The notes beneath the pieces were generated by a model that saw only the letters and a program-made list of their open reading frames with translations, did no database searches and was not told the DNA's origin. Shown in pieces: positions 1 to 9,900 of a DNA stretch of 42,089 bases. The translations under genes and the position numbers were made by a program. This DNA is from Pseudomonadota bacterium. GTDB lineage: Bacteria > Bdellovibrionota > UBA2428. How positions within the stretch are numbered: the stretch's first letter is position 1; each line of letters opens with the position of its first letter. Location of the stretch: assembly GCA_018001635.1 (NCBI GenBank), contig JAGNHS010000025.1, positions 1 through 42,089 of the forward strand, read 5' to 3'.

Positions 1-1646
1 GACGATGACCATGTATTTGTCGCTGGATCAAAAAGTTGTGAGGAATTATAATAAGAGCCAACTCCGTTAAATCCACCACTTATGAGAACCTTGTTATTGG
101 GAAGAAGAGTTGCCGCATGGTTAACTCTAGCGCCCCCCATCGATCCGGTCGCCGTCCATAAACCAGTATTGGGATCATAAATTTCGCCACTACTTAAAAC
201 ACTTGAGTTTCTTCCGCCGGCGACAAGAACCTTTCCATCAGAAAGTAATGTGGCCGTATGCTCTCTTCTGGCAGTATTAAGATTTCCAGTGCCAACCCAT
301 GTATTAGTAAGTGGGTTATAAATTTCGCAAGAATCGAGATTATTCGTAGAACTATTCCTACCTCCTACAAATAAGAATCTTCCATCGTTTAATTTAGTAA
401 CTGTATGCTCGCTTCTTCCAATAAGAATTTGCGTGCTATCATCTCCCCACAACTCCGTTAGCGGATTAAAATGTTCTACATCGCCTAAAGCCATTGAAGC
501 TCCAAGATAAGTACCCCATCCCCCCAGAACTACCGCCCTGCCATCGCTAAGTAGTATAGAATTGTGGCCATATCGAGACTTGAACAAAGAATCACCTATA
601 GTCCACGAATTAGTTGTCGGATTATAAATCTCTACAGAATTTGAGGGGTTGAAACCAGTAATAAAACCACCACTAATCAATACCTTTCCCGAATCAAGCA
701 ATACGGCCGAGTGGTTATATCTTCCGATATTTAAAGTCCCCGCATTTGTCCATGAATTGTTAGTTGGATCGTAAATTTCAGCTGAGTTAAGAATTGTAAC
801 ATTATTATACCCACCGCTAATAAGCACCTTGCCGTTATCAAGTAAAGTAGCAGAGTGCTGAAATCGGCCACTGTTCAATTGGGATCCAACTGTCCAGAGG
901 CCAGTTGAAGGATTGAAAATATCTACTGTTTTATATGGGTTGCTACTGTTAGATCCTCCTACAATCAAAACTCTACCATCATCAAGCAAAGTGGCAGTAT
1001 GATACTCAATTCGATTTTGAATTGAGCCACCAGAAGTCCATACACCCGTTGCGGGATTATAAATTTCCGTAGTGTAGACATTGGCGCCACCAACTACCAG
1101 AACCGTTCCATTATTTAGAAGTGTAGCTGTATGATATTGACGTCCAGTAGTTAATAACCCGGTTGATGACCACGAATTAGTACTGGGATTATATATTTCA
1201 CAACTTCGTAAGTTTCCAATTCCACCCACCACTAATACAGTCCCATTTTGTAATAATGTTGCTGAATGTGCGTTGCGAGAAGTGGACATATTAGCGCTAA
1301 CTGTAAACTTCCCTAATGAAGGATCGTAAATACCAGTCTTATTTGAAGTTGAAGACGAACCATAGCCCCCTGTGATTAGAATTTTTCCATCTTGAAGCAC
1401 TGTTGCTGTTTTGGAGTGTCCATTGTGAATCTCATTAGTTAAAAAACTAAAAACGCCAGAACTATTGTTTCCATTTGGAAAGCTTACATCAATAGCGTAA
1501 CTAGAACTTGAATTGCTTGTTATTGAGGTTTTATTTTTAGCAGGGTTACTAACAACTATGGCGCAATTTGAAAGAATAAAAGAAACGAATACTAATGCAG
1601 TAAAGCTATGTATAAGACTGAATCTAGAAGTAACCTTAACCTCATC
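1..1646 (-). CDS. Kelch-repeat (beta-propeller) lipoprotein, partial (C-terminus beyond window)
   Basis: The frame is open from an ATG at 1644-1646 to the window edge (548 codons), so the C-terminus is missing. A hydrophobic segment ends in a lipobox, L25-S-N-C28, predicting a lipoprotein. The rest is a run of kelch-like units of about 50 residues, each with a motif of the form H-[ST]-A-T-L-L-x-D-G-x-V-L-x-x-G-G followed by a 'Y(D/N)P.T..W' stretch. I count ten copies of the H..TLL.DG.VL..GG motif. Such repeats fold as propeller blades and usually mediate binding at the cell surface. The ATG is preceded by GGAG four bases upstream, and a TATAAT lies at 1663-1668. An ATG at 1656 hits a stop after 16 codons and was rejected. 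The ligand is unknown. Confidence 0.85.
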
Positions 1647-1662
1647 AGTCTCCATACCTTTA

Positions 1663-1668
1663 TTATAC
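1663..1668 (-). promoter_or_regulatory. Putative -10 element of the kelch lipoprotein gene
   Basis: A perfect TATAAT on the minus strand lies 16 nt before the ATG at 1646, which would give a leader of roughly 9-10 nt carrying GGAG. The -35 is poor (TTTAGG at 17 bp), so the assignment rests on the -10 alone. Confidence 0.4.
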
Positions 1669-1836
1669 GATGACTTTTGAGATGCCTAAATTATCTTCAT
1701 GTTAAAAATTAAGCCAGTAAACGAATCAAATTAATATAGATTTTAAACTAATTTAACTAAGACTTAACAAATTAACTCACGGTTCACTACCTACTCATCA
1801 AAATCAAGAAGCTAGAGTTTAGTCCGATACTGAAAA

Positions 1837-2592
1837 GTGAGGATCTTTTTTCTAAATTTACTCGTAGGATATTTTTTCTTCTGGGGAACAACTAGTTTTT
1901 CTCAAAACTTTTCTCCTGGAGAAATGATAAGCATTTTTGAAGCAGCAGAGACCCTGAAAAACCCTTTCGACAAAGCGAGCACGCTATTTGTTTGTGTCGG
2001 TCAGTCACCTAGTGTTGTTGCGGCAGCAATGAGTTTAGACTCGGAGCTTCATCAGGTATTTCTACCCATTTCTGAGCTTAGAACATCTGGAGTCAAACTC
2101 AATAAAATCAATAAAGAACTGACAAAAAGACTCAATTCTCATCTCGAAAAATTTTTAGTGATCCCTAATGGAATAAAAAAAATAGTTTTGTACGATGTTG
2201 TATATAGTGGAACAAGCGCAGAACTAACTAGAGATTATGTCGAGAACTATTTAAGAACAAAAAATATAACTTTAGAGGTACAATCGGCAATATTTAGCGA
2301 TCTAGGCACTGACGGTTACATAGAAACGGCTAAAGAGCTTAATGCGATATTGGTGCCAATCGACCAGAAATTGCATGGTCGAATTTGGAATGGTGATTTC
2401 AAAGAATTTGCACCCTACGGACGTGCAAAGGTATTCGATCTTAAAGCCCCTCTTCCCGATCCTGCCAAGCCTCGGGATTCCTATAGTGGGCTGGTTAATC
2501 TCCTGCGTAATTCTCAAATACAAATGACCCTGCCTTGTAGAAGACTTTTGCAAAATATAAAACTCTCCAATTCTCCGACTTTCAATTTCTAA
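1837..2592 (+). CDS. Exported phosphoribosyltransferase-fold protein
   Basis: A 251-residue protein starting with GTG; an in-frame TGA lies at 1831-1833, so no earlier start is possible. Residues 1-22 form a signal peptide (hydrophobic FFLNLLVGYFFFWG, then SFS). Residues 115-129 (KIVLYDVVYSGTSAE) resemble the PRPP-binding loop of type I phosphoribosyltransferases (hydrophobic strand, acidic residue, then [ST]-G-T), but only one acidic residue precedes the loop where two are usual. Residues 50-65 (LFVCVGQSPSVVAAAM) could be the fold's first glycine-containing loop. Known members of this fold act on cytoplasmic PRPP, so an exported copy is unlikely to be a standard transferase. No Shine-Dalgarno is visible. 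The next gene starts 23 nt after the stop. Fold assignment is moderate; function is unknown. Confidence 0.7.
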   Translation: MRIFFLNLLVGYFFFWGTTSFSQNFSPGEMISIFEAAETLKNPFDKASTLFVCVGQSPSVVAAAMSLDSELHQVFLPISELRTSGVKLNKINKELTKRLNSHLEKFLVIPNGIKKIVLYDVVYSGTSAELTRDYVENYLRTKNITLEVQSAIFSDLGTDGYIETAKELNAILVPIDQKLHGRIWNGDFKEFAPYGRAKVFDLKAPLPDPAKPRDSYSGLVNLLRNSQIQMTLPCRRLLQNIKLSNSPTFNF

Positions 2593-2615
2593 GTTCTCAC
2601 TCCATAATGACAAGT

Positions 2616-3398
2616 ATGAAAAATTTATTCATCAAAGGTTTTTTATTAAACTGCCTTTTTATGCATGCGACTGGAAATGCGAAACTCGTTGAAAGCAATA
2701 TTGAATACAAAGAGGGTAAAAGCACTCTGGAAGGTTATCTTGTTTATGATGACGCCATTCAAAATCGGGCTCCTGGTATTTTAGTCACACACAATTGGAT
2801 GGGAATTAGCGATACCACTAAGTATGAAGCTCAAGAGTTAGCAAAAAAAGGTTACGTAGCGTTTGCCGCAGATATTTACGGCAAAGACATTCGGCCTAAA
2901 AATCAACAAGAAGCCGGAGCTTTGGCAGGTCTCTATAAAAAAGATCGTAAGCTCTTCCGCGAAAGAATGAAGGCGGGACTTAAGGCACTTTTAAAACAAA
3001 AAAATGTTGATTCAAAAAAAATTGCGGCCATTGGATTTTGCTTTGGAGGAACGGGCGTTATTGAACTGGCTCGATCGGGTGCAAAGATCAACGCAGCAGT
3101 ATCATTTCATGGGGGCCTAGACTCACCCAAAGCTGAGGATGGGAAAAATATAAAAGCAAAAATTCTTGCCCTCCACGGAGCCATCGACCCCTACGTGTCG
3201 ACTGATGAATTAACTGCTTTTGAGGATGAAATGAAAAAATACAATGTCGATTTTCAAATTATTAAATATGGAGGCGCCGTTCACTCCTTCACCGACAAAA
3301 GCGCTGGAAACGACATAAAAAAAGGTGCGGCCTACAATGAATCCGCCGACAGAAGATCGCACTTAGCTATGGATCAGCTCTTTAAAGAAATATTTTAA
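2616..3398 (+). CDS. Exported dienelactone hydrolase family protein
   Basis: An alpha/beta hydrolase of the dienelactone hydrolase family. The nucleophile elbow is AIGFCFGGTG with Cys as nucleophile (G-x-C-x-G-G), the acid is the Asp in HGAIDPYV, and the catalytic His is in GGAVHSFT. The N-terminus (MKNLFIKGFLLNCLFMHATGNA) looks like a signal peptide, so it probably acts in the periplasm or outside. The family hydrolyses lactones or small esters; the substrate here is not known. I prefer the ATG at 2616 over the one at 2607: a CATAAT hexamer ends 7 nt before it, no Shine-Dalgarno serves either, and the signal peptide begins there. A strong convergent terminator follows. Confidence 0.85.
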   Translation: MKNLFIKGFLLNCLFMHATGNAKLVESNIEYKEGKSTLEGYLVYDDAIQNRAPGILVTHNWMGISDTTKYEAQELAKKGYVAFAADIYGKDIRPKNQQEAGALAGLYKKDRKLFRERMKAGLKALLKQKNVDSKKIAAIGFCFGGTGVIELARSGAKINAAVSFHGGLDSPKAEDGKNIKAKILALHGAIDPYVSTDELTAFEDEMKKYNVDFQIIKYGGAVHSFTDKSAGNDIKKGAAYNESADRRSHLAMDQLFKEIF

Positions 3399-3406
3399 AA
3401 ATAAAA

Positions 3407-3451
3407 AAAGGTCGCTTGAAAATTCTTTAAAGGAATCTTCAAGCGACCTTT
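3407..3451. terminator. Bidirectional intrinsic terminator between convergent genes
   Basis: A 14-bp perfect stem (AAAGGTCGCTTGAA at 3407-3420 pairing with 3438-3451) surrounds a nearly self-complementary 17-nt centre. On the minus strand it is followed by a long T tract, so it clearly ends the minus-strand gene; the plus-strand tail (TTTACCTT) is weaker. Confidence 0.85.
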
Positions 3452-3474
3452 ACCTTAATACATATCGATTAAAA

Positions 3475-3900
3475 TCAACCCCAAACCCAAGGTTTGATTT
3501 TCCAAGTTTTAATAGACCATGTTGCCACCAGTGCCACGGCCCACATTTGGAAAAATCCTGCAATCACCCAACCCGAAACTAAATCCCAGGTGTAAGGAGT
3601 TACGGCAAACATTACAAAAATTTTTCCAGCCTCAAAGCATCCAAAATAAAGTGCGAAGTGCCAGGCCTCACTCCATCCCTTTCCTTTATATCCTATAGAA
3701 TAAATCCAGAACAAAAAGAAACCCACTAAAGCTTGTCCCAAAAACATATAGGGTAAAGTTGTGTTCATTTCACCAGCAGGGCGCCACAAACTAGCCGTGG
3801 CCATGTAAGTGTCCTTCAAAAAGACTTGGTGAATTAAAAAGTCCGTTGCAAAAACAGTCAGAATGCTCCACAGAACACCCCACCAAAATTTATTTTTCAT
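3475..3900 (-). CDS. Small integral membrane protein (four predicted TM segments)
   Basis: A 141-residue hydrophobic protein I cannot assign to a family with confidence. It has about four membrane segments: near the N-terminus (WWGVLWSILTVFATDFLI), then YMFLGQALVGFFLFWIYSI, FALYFGCFEAGKIFVMFAV and VIAGFFQMWAVALVATWSI. The ATG at 3900 has an excellent Shine-Dalgarno (GGAGGA, 6 nt upstream), so the longer frame to 3948 is rejected. It ends in the strong T-tract terminator at 3407-3451. The LysR gene lies upstream on the same strand with 72 nt between them, so co-transcription is possible. Confidence 0.8.
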   Translation of the reverse strand: MKNKFWWGVLWSILTVFATDFLIHQVFLKDTYMATASLWRPAGEMNTTLPYMFLGQALVGFFLFWIYSIGYKGKGWSEAWHFALYFGCFEAGKIFVMFAVTPYTWDLVSGWVIAGFFQMWAVALVATWSIKTWKIKPWVWG

Positions 3901-3972
3901 AATGATTCCTCCACCCATAACGCTAACCGCGCAGTCTCGAATAAGCAATATAGGTCTAGATTCAAAACTAAA

Positions 3973-4824
3973 TTAAAGTTTGTTCTTATAAAAATCTAAA
4001 AGATTCTGAGTAAAAACTCGACCTCTTTCAGTGGATCTAAAATGTGGTTTATAAACAGCACAAATCTTGTCGTAAAATACAGGAGCATCTTCAACTACTT
4101 CTATTTCATTTGAATTAAGCATATCCACGACTCTCTCGGGTAATATGGCATAACCCGCCTTAGAGAGAAGCATTTGAGCCAAAAATTCTAAACTGGAAGA
4201 TTCAAGAATCGAATCCACTTGAAACCTTTTAACTTTCAACTTTTTAAGAATGCTTTGAGTTTGTTTTAGGCTCGGTTCAATCATTAAAAGTTTAGAGTCA
4301 CGTAATTTTTTGTGTCGCCACAAAGAAACCCTGTCGTTACATATTTCCTTAATAATAAAATCTTGATGACGAATTGGATTCACCACAATCGCTATATCTA
4401 GGTGCGAACTAAAAACTCGCTCGGCCATGACTCTGGACAATCCATGCTCAATTTGAAAATTAATTTTTGGATATTTTGCTAAGAACTGAGCCATGAACTT
4501 AGGCAAAAGATATTGTGCAACTACTGCATGACAACCCAAACGAATCATCCCCTGTGGATTTTTAGATTCGTCCTCTAAGTGGCTTAATAAGTTATTCCAA
4601 ACCCCCAATAAAGTTGAAGCTTCACGATAAAGCAATTGACCAGTCGCACTTAATTCAACACCTCGCTTAGATCGTATAAAGAGTTTTAATTTTAAAAGAG
4701 CTTCCACACGCTTTATCGAATGACTTAGAGCAGGTTGAGTTATCCCCAACTTCTCCGCAGCTCTCGAAAAATTTTTAGAGCGAGCGGCTTCAATAAAATA
4801 ATTCAAATCCACGGGATTAATCAT
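3973..4824 (-). CDS. LysR-type transcriptional regulator
   Basis: 283 residues, somewhat short for the family's usual 290-310. The N-terminal winged helix-turn-helix spans residues 1-60 and carries the family signature (LNYFIEAARSKNFSRAAEKL, then GITQPALSHSIKRVEALL). Residues 90-280 form the periplasmic-binding-like effector domain. LysR proteins usually control themselves and a divergent neighbour; the divergent neighbour is the exported protein at 4923, 98 nt away, and the AT-rich intergenic region is the likely operator site. A TATAAT on the minus strand lies 11 nt before the ATG, predicting a very short leader. The effector is unknown. Confidence 0.95.
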   Translation of the reverse strand: MINPVDLNYFIEAARSKNFSRAAEKLGITQPALSHSIKRVEALLKLKLFIRSKRGVELSATGQLLYREASTLLGVWNNLLSHLEDESKNPQGMIRLGCHAVVAQYLLPKFMAQFLAKYPKINFQIEHGLSRVMAERVFSSHLDIAIVVNPIRHQDFIIKEICNDRVSLWRHKKLRDSKLLMIEPSLKQTQSILKKLKVKRFQVDSILESSSLEFLAQMLLSKAGYAILPERVVDMLNSNEIEVVEDAPVFYDKICAVYKPHFRSTERGRVFTQNLLDFYKNKL

Positions 4825-4922
4825 TAATTCTATTTATTATAGTTAATATTTATATTCATTATATTTATGCATTAAAATTGACTAATTTCTGCTCTAACCC
4901 CTTAGGGGATGGAGGATATAAA

Positions 4923-5396
4923 ATGAAAACACTTTCAAACGCCTTAATTAAATTCGGAGTATTATTAGCCTTAGGCGCTCAAGCCCAAACGGAGCCGATC
5001 ACTGTAAAGCTGAGCGAAAAAACCGTAACGCTTGATGTGGCTATCGATCATTTAAATCTTAAATTTTCGCGTGCAGGCTACAGCTTACCCGTAGTGAAAG
5101 TTTTATTACCCTCACTTGCCGACGTCACCATACTGGATCATAGAAACTTTAGAGAAAAAGCCCCTTGTTTGGCTAGCTTTGATGCCCAAACCCCCGAAGA
5201 AGTTATTCAAGATCGAGTTGGGGTTGAGGCGGTAGATTTCACCATCAAACTCAACAAAATTCTAAATCCGGACTCAGAAAAGAAAACTTGCATTGTTACT
5301 TTAGAGGAAACCGTTGAAGGAAAAATACGTGGTTTTAAATTTGAACATCAACGATACCTTAGCGTTGGACAAAGAAACATCAACGATTGCAGATAA
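4923..5396 (+). CDS. Small exported protein of unknown function
   Basis: 157 residues. The ATG at 4923 is chosen because GGAGG (4911-4915) sits 7 nt upstream and a clean signal peptide follows (ALIKFGVLLALGAQAQ); a frame open from 4878 has neither. The mature part is mainly beta-strand-like and has three cysteines (CLAS, KTC, and a C-terminal NDCR), which could form one disulfide. No family recognised. It is divergent from the LysR gene, so it is a candidate target of that regulator. Confidence 0.8.
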   Translation: MKTLSNALIKFGVLLALGAQAQTEPITVKLSEKTVTLDVAIDHLNLKFSRAGYSLPVVKVLLPSLADVTILDHRNFREKAPCLASFDAQTPEEVIQDRVGVEAVDFTIKLNKILNPDSEKKTCIVTLEETVEGKIRGFKFEHQRYLSVGQRNINDCR

Positions 5397-5414
5397 AATT
5401 ACTTAAAACTCAGA

Positions 5415-5449
5415 AGAGGCCCTTGTTGCGGATTTATACTTGGGCCTCT
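5415..5449 (+). terminator. Candidate terminator hairpin after the small exported gene
   Basis: An 8-bp GC-rich stem (AGAGGCCC at 5415-5422, GGGCCTCT at 5442-5449) closes a 19-nt loop, 18 nt after the stop codon. There is no good T tract, so termination efficiency is uncertain. The loop and 3' arm coincide with a putative promoter of the next gene. Confidence 0.45.
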
Positions 5450-5454
5450 AGACT
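5426..5454 (+). promoter_or_regulatory. Putative promoter of the TPR protein gene (leaderless)
   Basis: TTGCGG (5426-5431), 17-bp spacer, TAGACT (5449-5454), then six bases to the ATG at 5461. No Shine-Dalgarno is present, so the transcript may start at or next to the ATG. Confidence 0.4.
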
Positions 5455-5460
5455 AATCTT

Positions 5461-6960
5461 ATGAGCAGCCGACTAGGATTTAGCTTCATAATTTTAGCAA
5501 CCTTCGCCAATCCTATGCAAGCCGAGCTTCCCTGTAGCACTACTGACATCAATACGGCACGGGCCAACGCACTAGCCCCAAAACTTTCAGCAGAACAACG
5601 AATCACTTTGATGGTTGAAACTCGTAAGATTTTAGAAAGAATGCGCGCAGAAGACAAAAGTGAAATGCCAAGATCCTTTTACCTAAGTTGCAAACGTTCA
5701 TATGAGGAGATTTTTGTAACACTATACGATAACGCCCCTAATCAAGCCAAAGGCCGAGCAGATTTTAAAGAAAGTGTCGGTGATTTTTTTGCCTTTCGAG
5801 ACGATTTGAGCAATGCCATTTTATTCTATGACGATGCCGCAAAAATAAATCCTCAAAATTCAGAACTACGATTAAAAGCTTGGCACATTTTTATGAATTT
5901 AGAATCACGAAAGCTCTTAGAAATGTCGCCCGCCGAAAGAGAAAAACATCTACCTGTTTACAGAAGAGAATCACTCAGAAGAATTGACGACATCGCAGCC
6001 TTAAAATCAGATAACAATAACATTGCAGCCGAAGTGCTTCTAGGTAAAGCCGATCTCAATATTTTAGAAGGAAATTGGCAAGAAGGCATAAAATTGCTCG
6101 ATCAAGTTCTAGCTAAAACACCAAACAACCTCGAAGCACTCAATCTGAGCGCTAAAACTCTGCTACGAAACAAAATGTTTGATCAAGCCACCCCTAAACT
6201 TGAAAAACTGACTAATTTTCCAGAATACGAAAAATGGGCCTTCGATCAACTCATTCTAATTTATTTATCTTCAGAAAAATCTAACGAACTCGCTGAAATT
6301 TCTAACAGAGCCCTTAAGAAATATCCCAATGAGGCTTTGTACTATATAGGCCGTGGTTTATCTTTACTTTACAATCAAAGAATTGATGAAGCTCAAGAAG
6401 TTGTCAAAAGTCTTTCTAAAATTAAAAACAAACCCAAAGATCTCACCAATAAATTTACCGCATTACTTTTAGAAATTTTAGGCGACCGTGAAATCACAGC
6501 TGGAAAAATCAGCCGTGGAATTATTTATTACAAAAAAGCCATTTCACAAAGCACAGAAAGTCGCTACATTCGCAGCAAAACCGCCCTCGCGTTATTAAAT
6601 TATGCAAGAAGCAAAAACTTCATGCCTGCTGAAACCATGGCTCAAGATATGGATTTCGCCATAGATTATGCACTTCCCCTCACTCGAGAAGCCGTCGTTA
6701 GCGAAGACCTCCTACTCGATATTATTGAAATTTGTGTGCATTCAAACAAAGAAAAATTTGGCCCTGAATTATGCGATCGCTATCAAAAAGATTTTAAAAC
6801 ATTCAAAAGCTTTGAAGGCTTATTAAATTGCTCCAAGCTCTACAATCAAGCTTCTCAAAAAACCAAAGCTCGCGAAATGCTTGAAGCCGCTATGAAAGAA
6901 CAACGATTTGCCACTAAACAAAGCCAAATATTTAAAGAACTTCAAAGAATCGGACTATAA
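5461..6960 (+). CDS. Exported TPR-repeat protein
   Basis: 499 residues. A signal peptide (SFIILATFANPMQA|EL) is followed by helical repeats of about 34 residues with TPR character, e.g. the units around DDLSNAILFYDDAAKINPQN, NWQEGIKLLDQVLAKTPNN and KISRGIIYYKKAISQSTES. TPR arrays are protein-binding scaffolds; here it would be periplasmic. No catalytic domain is seen. The gene is convergent with the large exported protein at 6977 with only 16 nt between stops. Function beyond scaffolding cannot be assigned. Confidence 0.8.
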   Translation: MSSRLGFSFIILATFANPMQAELPCSTTDINTARANALAPKLSAEQRITLMVETRKILERMRAEDKSEMPRSFYLSCKRSYEEIFVTLYDNAPNQAKGRADFKESVGDFFAFRDDLSNAILFYDDAAKINPQNSELRLKAWHIFMNLESRKLLEMSPAEREKHLPVYRRESLRRIDDIAALKSDNNNIAAEVLLGKADLNILEGNWQEGIKLLDQVLAKTPNNLEALNLSAKTLLRNKMFDQATPKLEKLTNFPEYEKWAFDQLILIYLSSEKSNELAEISNRALKKYPNEALYYIGRGLSLLYNQRIDEAQEVVKSLSKIKNKPKDLTNKFTALLLEILGDREITAGKISRGIIYYKKAISQSTESRYIRSKTALALLNYARSKNFMPAETMAQDMDFAIDYALPLTREAVVSEDLLLDIIEICVHSNKEKFGPELCDRYQKDFKTFKSFEGLLNCSKLYNQASQKTKAREMLEAAMKEQRFATKQSQIFKELQRIGL

Positions 6961-6976
6961 TTAATCTCAGATAGCT

Positions 6977-9900
6977 CTATTTTGAATGAACCGAAGTTGA
7001 AGCTGGTTCTCTTTCACGACATAGATTTTTAACCACAACATCTCTAAAAGGCTTAATCTTCTCCATTCCATCTGGACTCAATAAATCTGATTTCACCTTA
7101 TCTAAATCCCTAGAAGCTCTTTGATTGGCTCGAGTTAAAGCTGTTTTTACTTTAATCGCTTTATCATGACTTAAAATCTCGCGACAATCATCGCCAACAC
7201 CCACGAAAGATTGACTACAAGATCCATAAAGCAACTCATAAAGTTTCTCAGTATAAGTTCTATCTCTTTTTAATTTTTCCGACAGATTTGCTCTTTTGGA
7301 TGCTTCAAGCAACGTCAACCTTTGACCAATCTCCTCAGAATCAAAAGGTTTAAAGGGCACATGAATTTGATTGTTTTCTATTTCAATTGTTTTAAAAAAA
7401 TTAAACATAAAAGCTGTTTTCGCAAACTGCCCATCGGCAGTTAAATTCGTACTCGTGGGATATACAGGCAATCCCACACCTTCACTGTCATCAATCATCT
7501 GATCATTTAAATTTTTTTCTGCAACTACAAGTGGTAAATTTACCCGACGTTTCTCATAGGCTTTTTTATCAAAATAAAGCGGAAGTGTTTCCACACTTCG
7601 AGCTCCTTTGCCACATTTATAAAAATCATGAACCTTACCCAAATCTCTTTGTTTATTTAAGTTATATTCTGGAATTAAAGAAGCACAGAGCAACTCTTCT
7701 GGCTCTGCTACAAGCAGAAGTTTAGCCTGAATTTCCAAACTATCTTCTTGTGCAAGTTTTGAGCTAATATATTTATTGTAACTAGTAATGGGTTTTAAAC
7801 CCGTTTTTACATATTCGTCGGCCTCAGAAGATGCTAATTTATTATAAGCTGAAATTTTCAAATATGCTGAAACACAATTATAAAGCAAATCTTGTTTATA
7901 ATTTGGATTTATATCCGGATGCATAACATTGACCGGTATCATATAGCTACTCAATGATTGCCTCCAATTATTCTTCAAATTTTCACATTTAACATCAGCA
8001 GTATCTAAGCTTCTTCCAAGGTCTTTTATCGACTCCTTTGAACGCTCAATAACTGACTCTCTATCACCTAGAAAAGCTTTGTTATAAAACAATTTACACT
8101 CAGATAATTGCTCACTGTTAAGTAAAGGAGGATTTTTTAAACTAGCTTCCAAAGTTTCTTTAGCTTGCTTTATTCTAGTTTCCTGAAGAGTGTTTTCCGA
8201 ACTACTTTTAATCGAAGTGGCAATCAAATCGGCTGCCTTTTTTAATCGATTGGGTGCAGGAACTTGATCTTTAGAAACTTCCGATGAAGCTTTTGAAGTT
8301 GTCTTTGAATTCGCAGCGTTTTTTACCTTAGTATTTGTGCTATTGGCTTCACGAGAGTTATTAGGCTTCTCTTTTGCCTCTAAATTTTTTGCAACTTCTT
8401 CTAGTAAAACTTCCTTGGTAATTTTACCAGCTTTTTCCAATTGAGATAAATGTAAAATCTCATCTTCTAGGGCTTTTTGTTTTTGATAATCTTCCACAAA
8501 ATCAGGATTCATAGATCTAATTAGAGCTTCAGCTTGTTGATAGTTTCCCTGTGACATCAGCAAATTAATCCCTTCAGTAAGATTAGGAGGTGAAATCACC
8601 TGGTCACTTGAAGTAAAGGCCTTGACTAATTCCTTTGATTTTTGCGCATCTAAAAACTGCTGCGTAAACACAGAACTTGTACCTGCGGTTTTAACTTCTG
8701 GTGTAGTCGCTTTAAATGTTTCGGGCCCTTTAATTTCTACACCTGTTTTTGCCACTCCAGTTTTTGCAGGCTCAACTTTAGTGGGATCCTCTTTAGGTTT
8801 AAAGTCTTCAGTGCTTCGCTCTTGGGTATCAGTATTTTTTGCGCCAGATCCGCTATCACTTGAAACATGCCGTTGATTATCTTGTGAATCGCTGGAAGCA
8901 GTCTGTGCCTTATCTTGCGTTCCATTGTTCTGGCTCAAGCCATTTTGCTGGGTATCAACCGAAGCTGTTTCACTTGGTGTTCCAGTTCCGCTATCGCCCT
9001 TTGAATCTTTAGCTTGATTTCCACTACCCTTTATTGGCGCTGAGTTAGAGGCTCCACCACTTGAAGTAGTCGAAGATGAACTAGAAGAAGAATCCCCATT
9101 GCCATGCACTTGTTTAGCACTAGTCGAAGCGGGGCTTCTCTCATTTTCCTCAACCAAGTCCGCAGATCCACCACTGCCCGTTGACCCATCAAGATTAGAT
9201 GAAACCAATGGTATTGAAGTGGGTGCACCAGGAAGAGAGGGAATAATATCTTCTGTAGGAATTTCAAGATTCTTTGATTGGCCAGCTTGATTAGTTAATC
9301 CCTTAGAATTCGATGCCACTTTTTTATTAACAACGGGACTACCGTCTAAAGCCACTTCGTCGCTAGGCGAGTTCGTCGCCGTTGATTTAGTACTTTTTTC
9401 TTCAACTAAATTTGCTTTTGATGAATTCGATATTTCTCCCCCACTTGCAGCCATTTTTTCGATTCTTTTTTCAAAGTCTGTAGATGTAGCACCCTCTTTA
9501 GCAAGAGCGCCAGCAGCACTCCCTTCGTCCATTTGAGAGTGAACAAGTAGTCCAGCCGATTCAAGTGGCTCACTGATTTTAGCCAAGAGTTCGGGATTAA
9601 CATTACCATGAGAAAGTATATCCACAAGTTCTTTTGAAAATCCCTTGAGATCATCTTTAGAAGGATCTTCATCAATTTTTACTTTGGCATACTTCTCTTG
9701 AAGCTGTTTGATTTTTAATTTATCGGCCTCACTCAAAGCAAGAGGCCCTAAAATGTCTTCGAGTTGAGCTAACAATTGAGGGCTATTTTTTAAAATTGCA
9801 TATTGAAGCAAAAAATTTCTTCTCATATCGGCAATGCTCGTTGTGCCCGCACTTAATGAAGATTGAATCGAGGTGACACAAAGCTTGGGGTTGGCCATAC

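Noticed and set aside
1654..1656. ATG directly after TATAAT as start of the kelch lipoprotein
   Set aside because: That frame meets a TAG after 16 codons; the kelch frame starts at 1646, with GGAG upstream.
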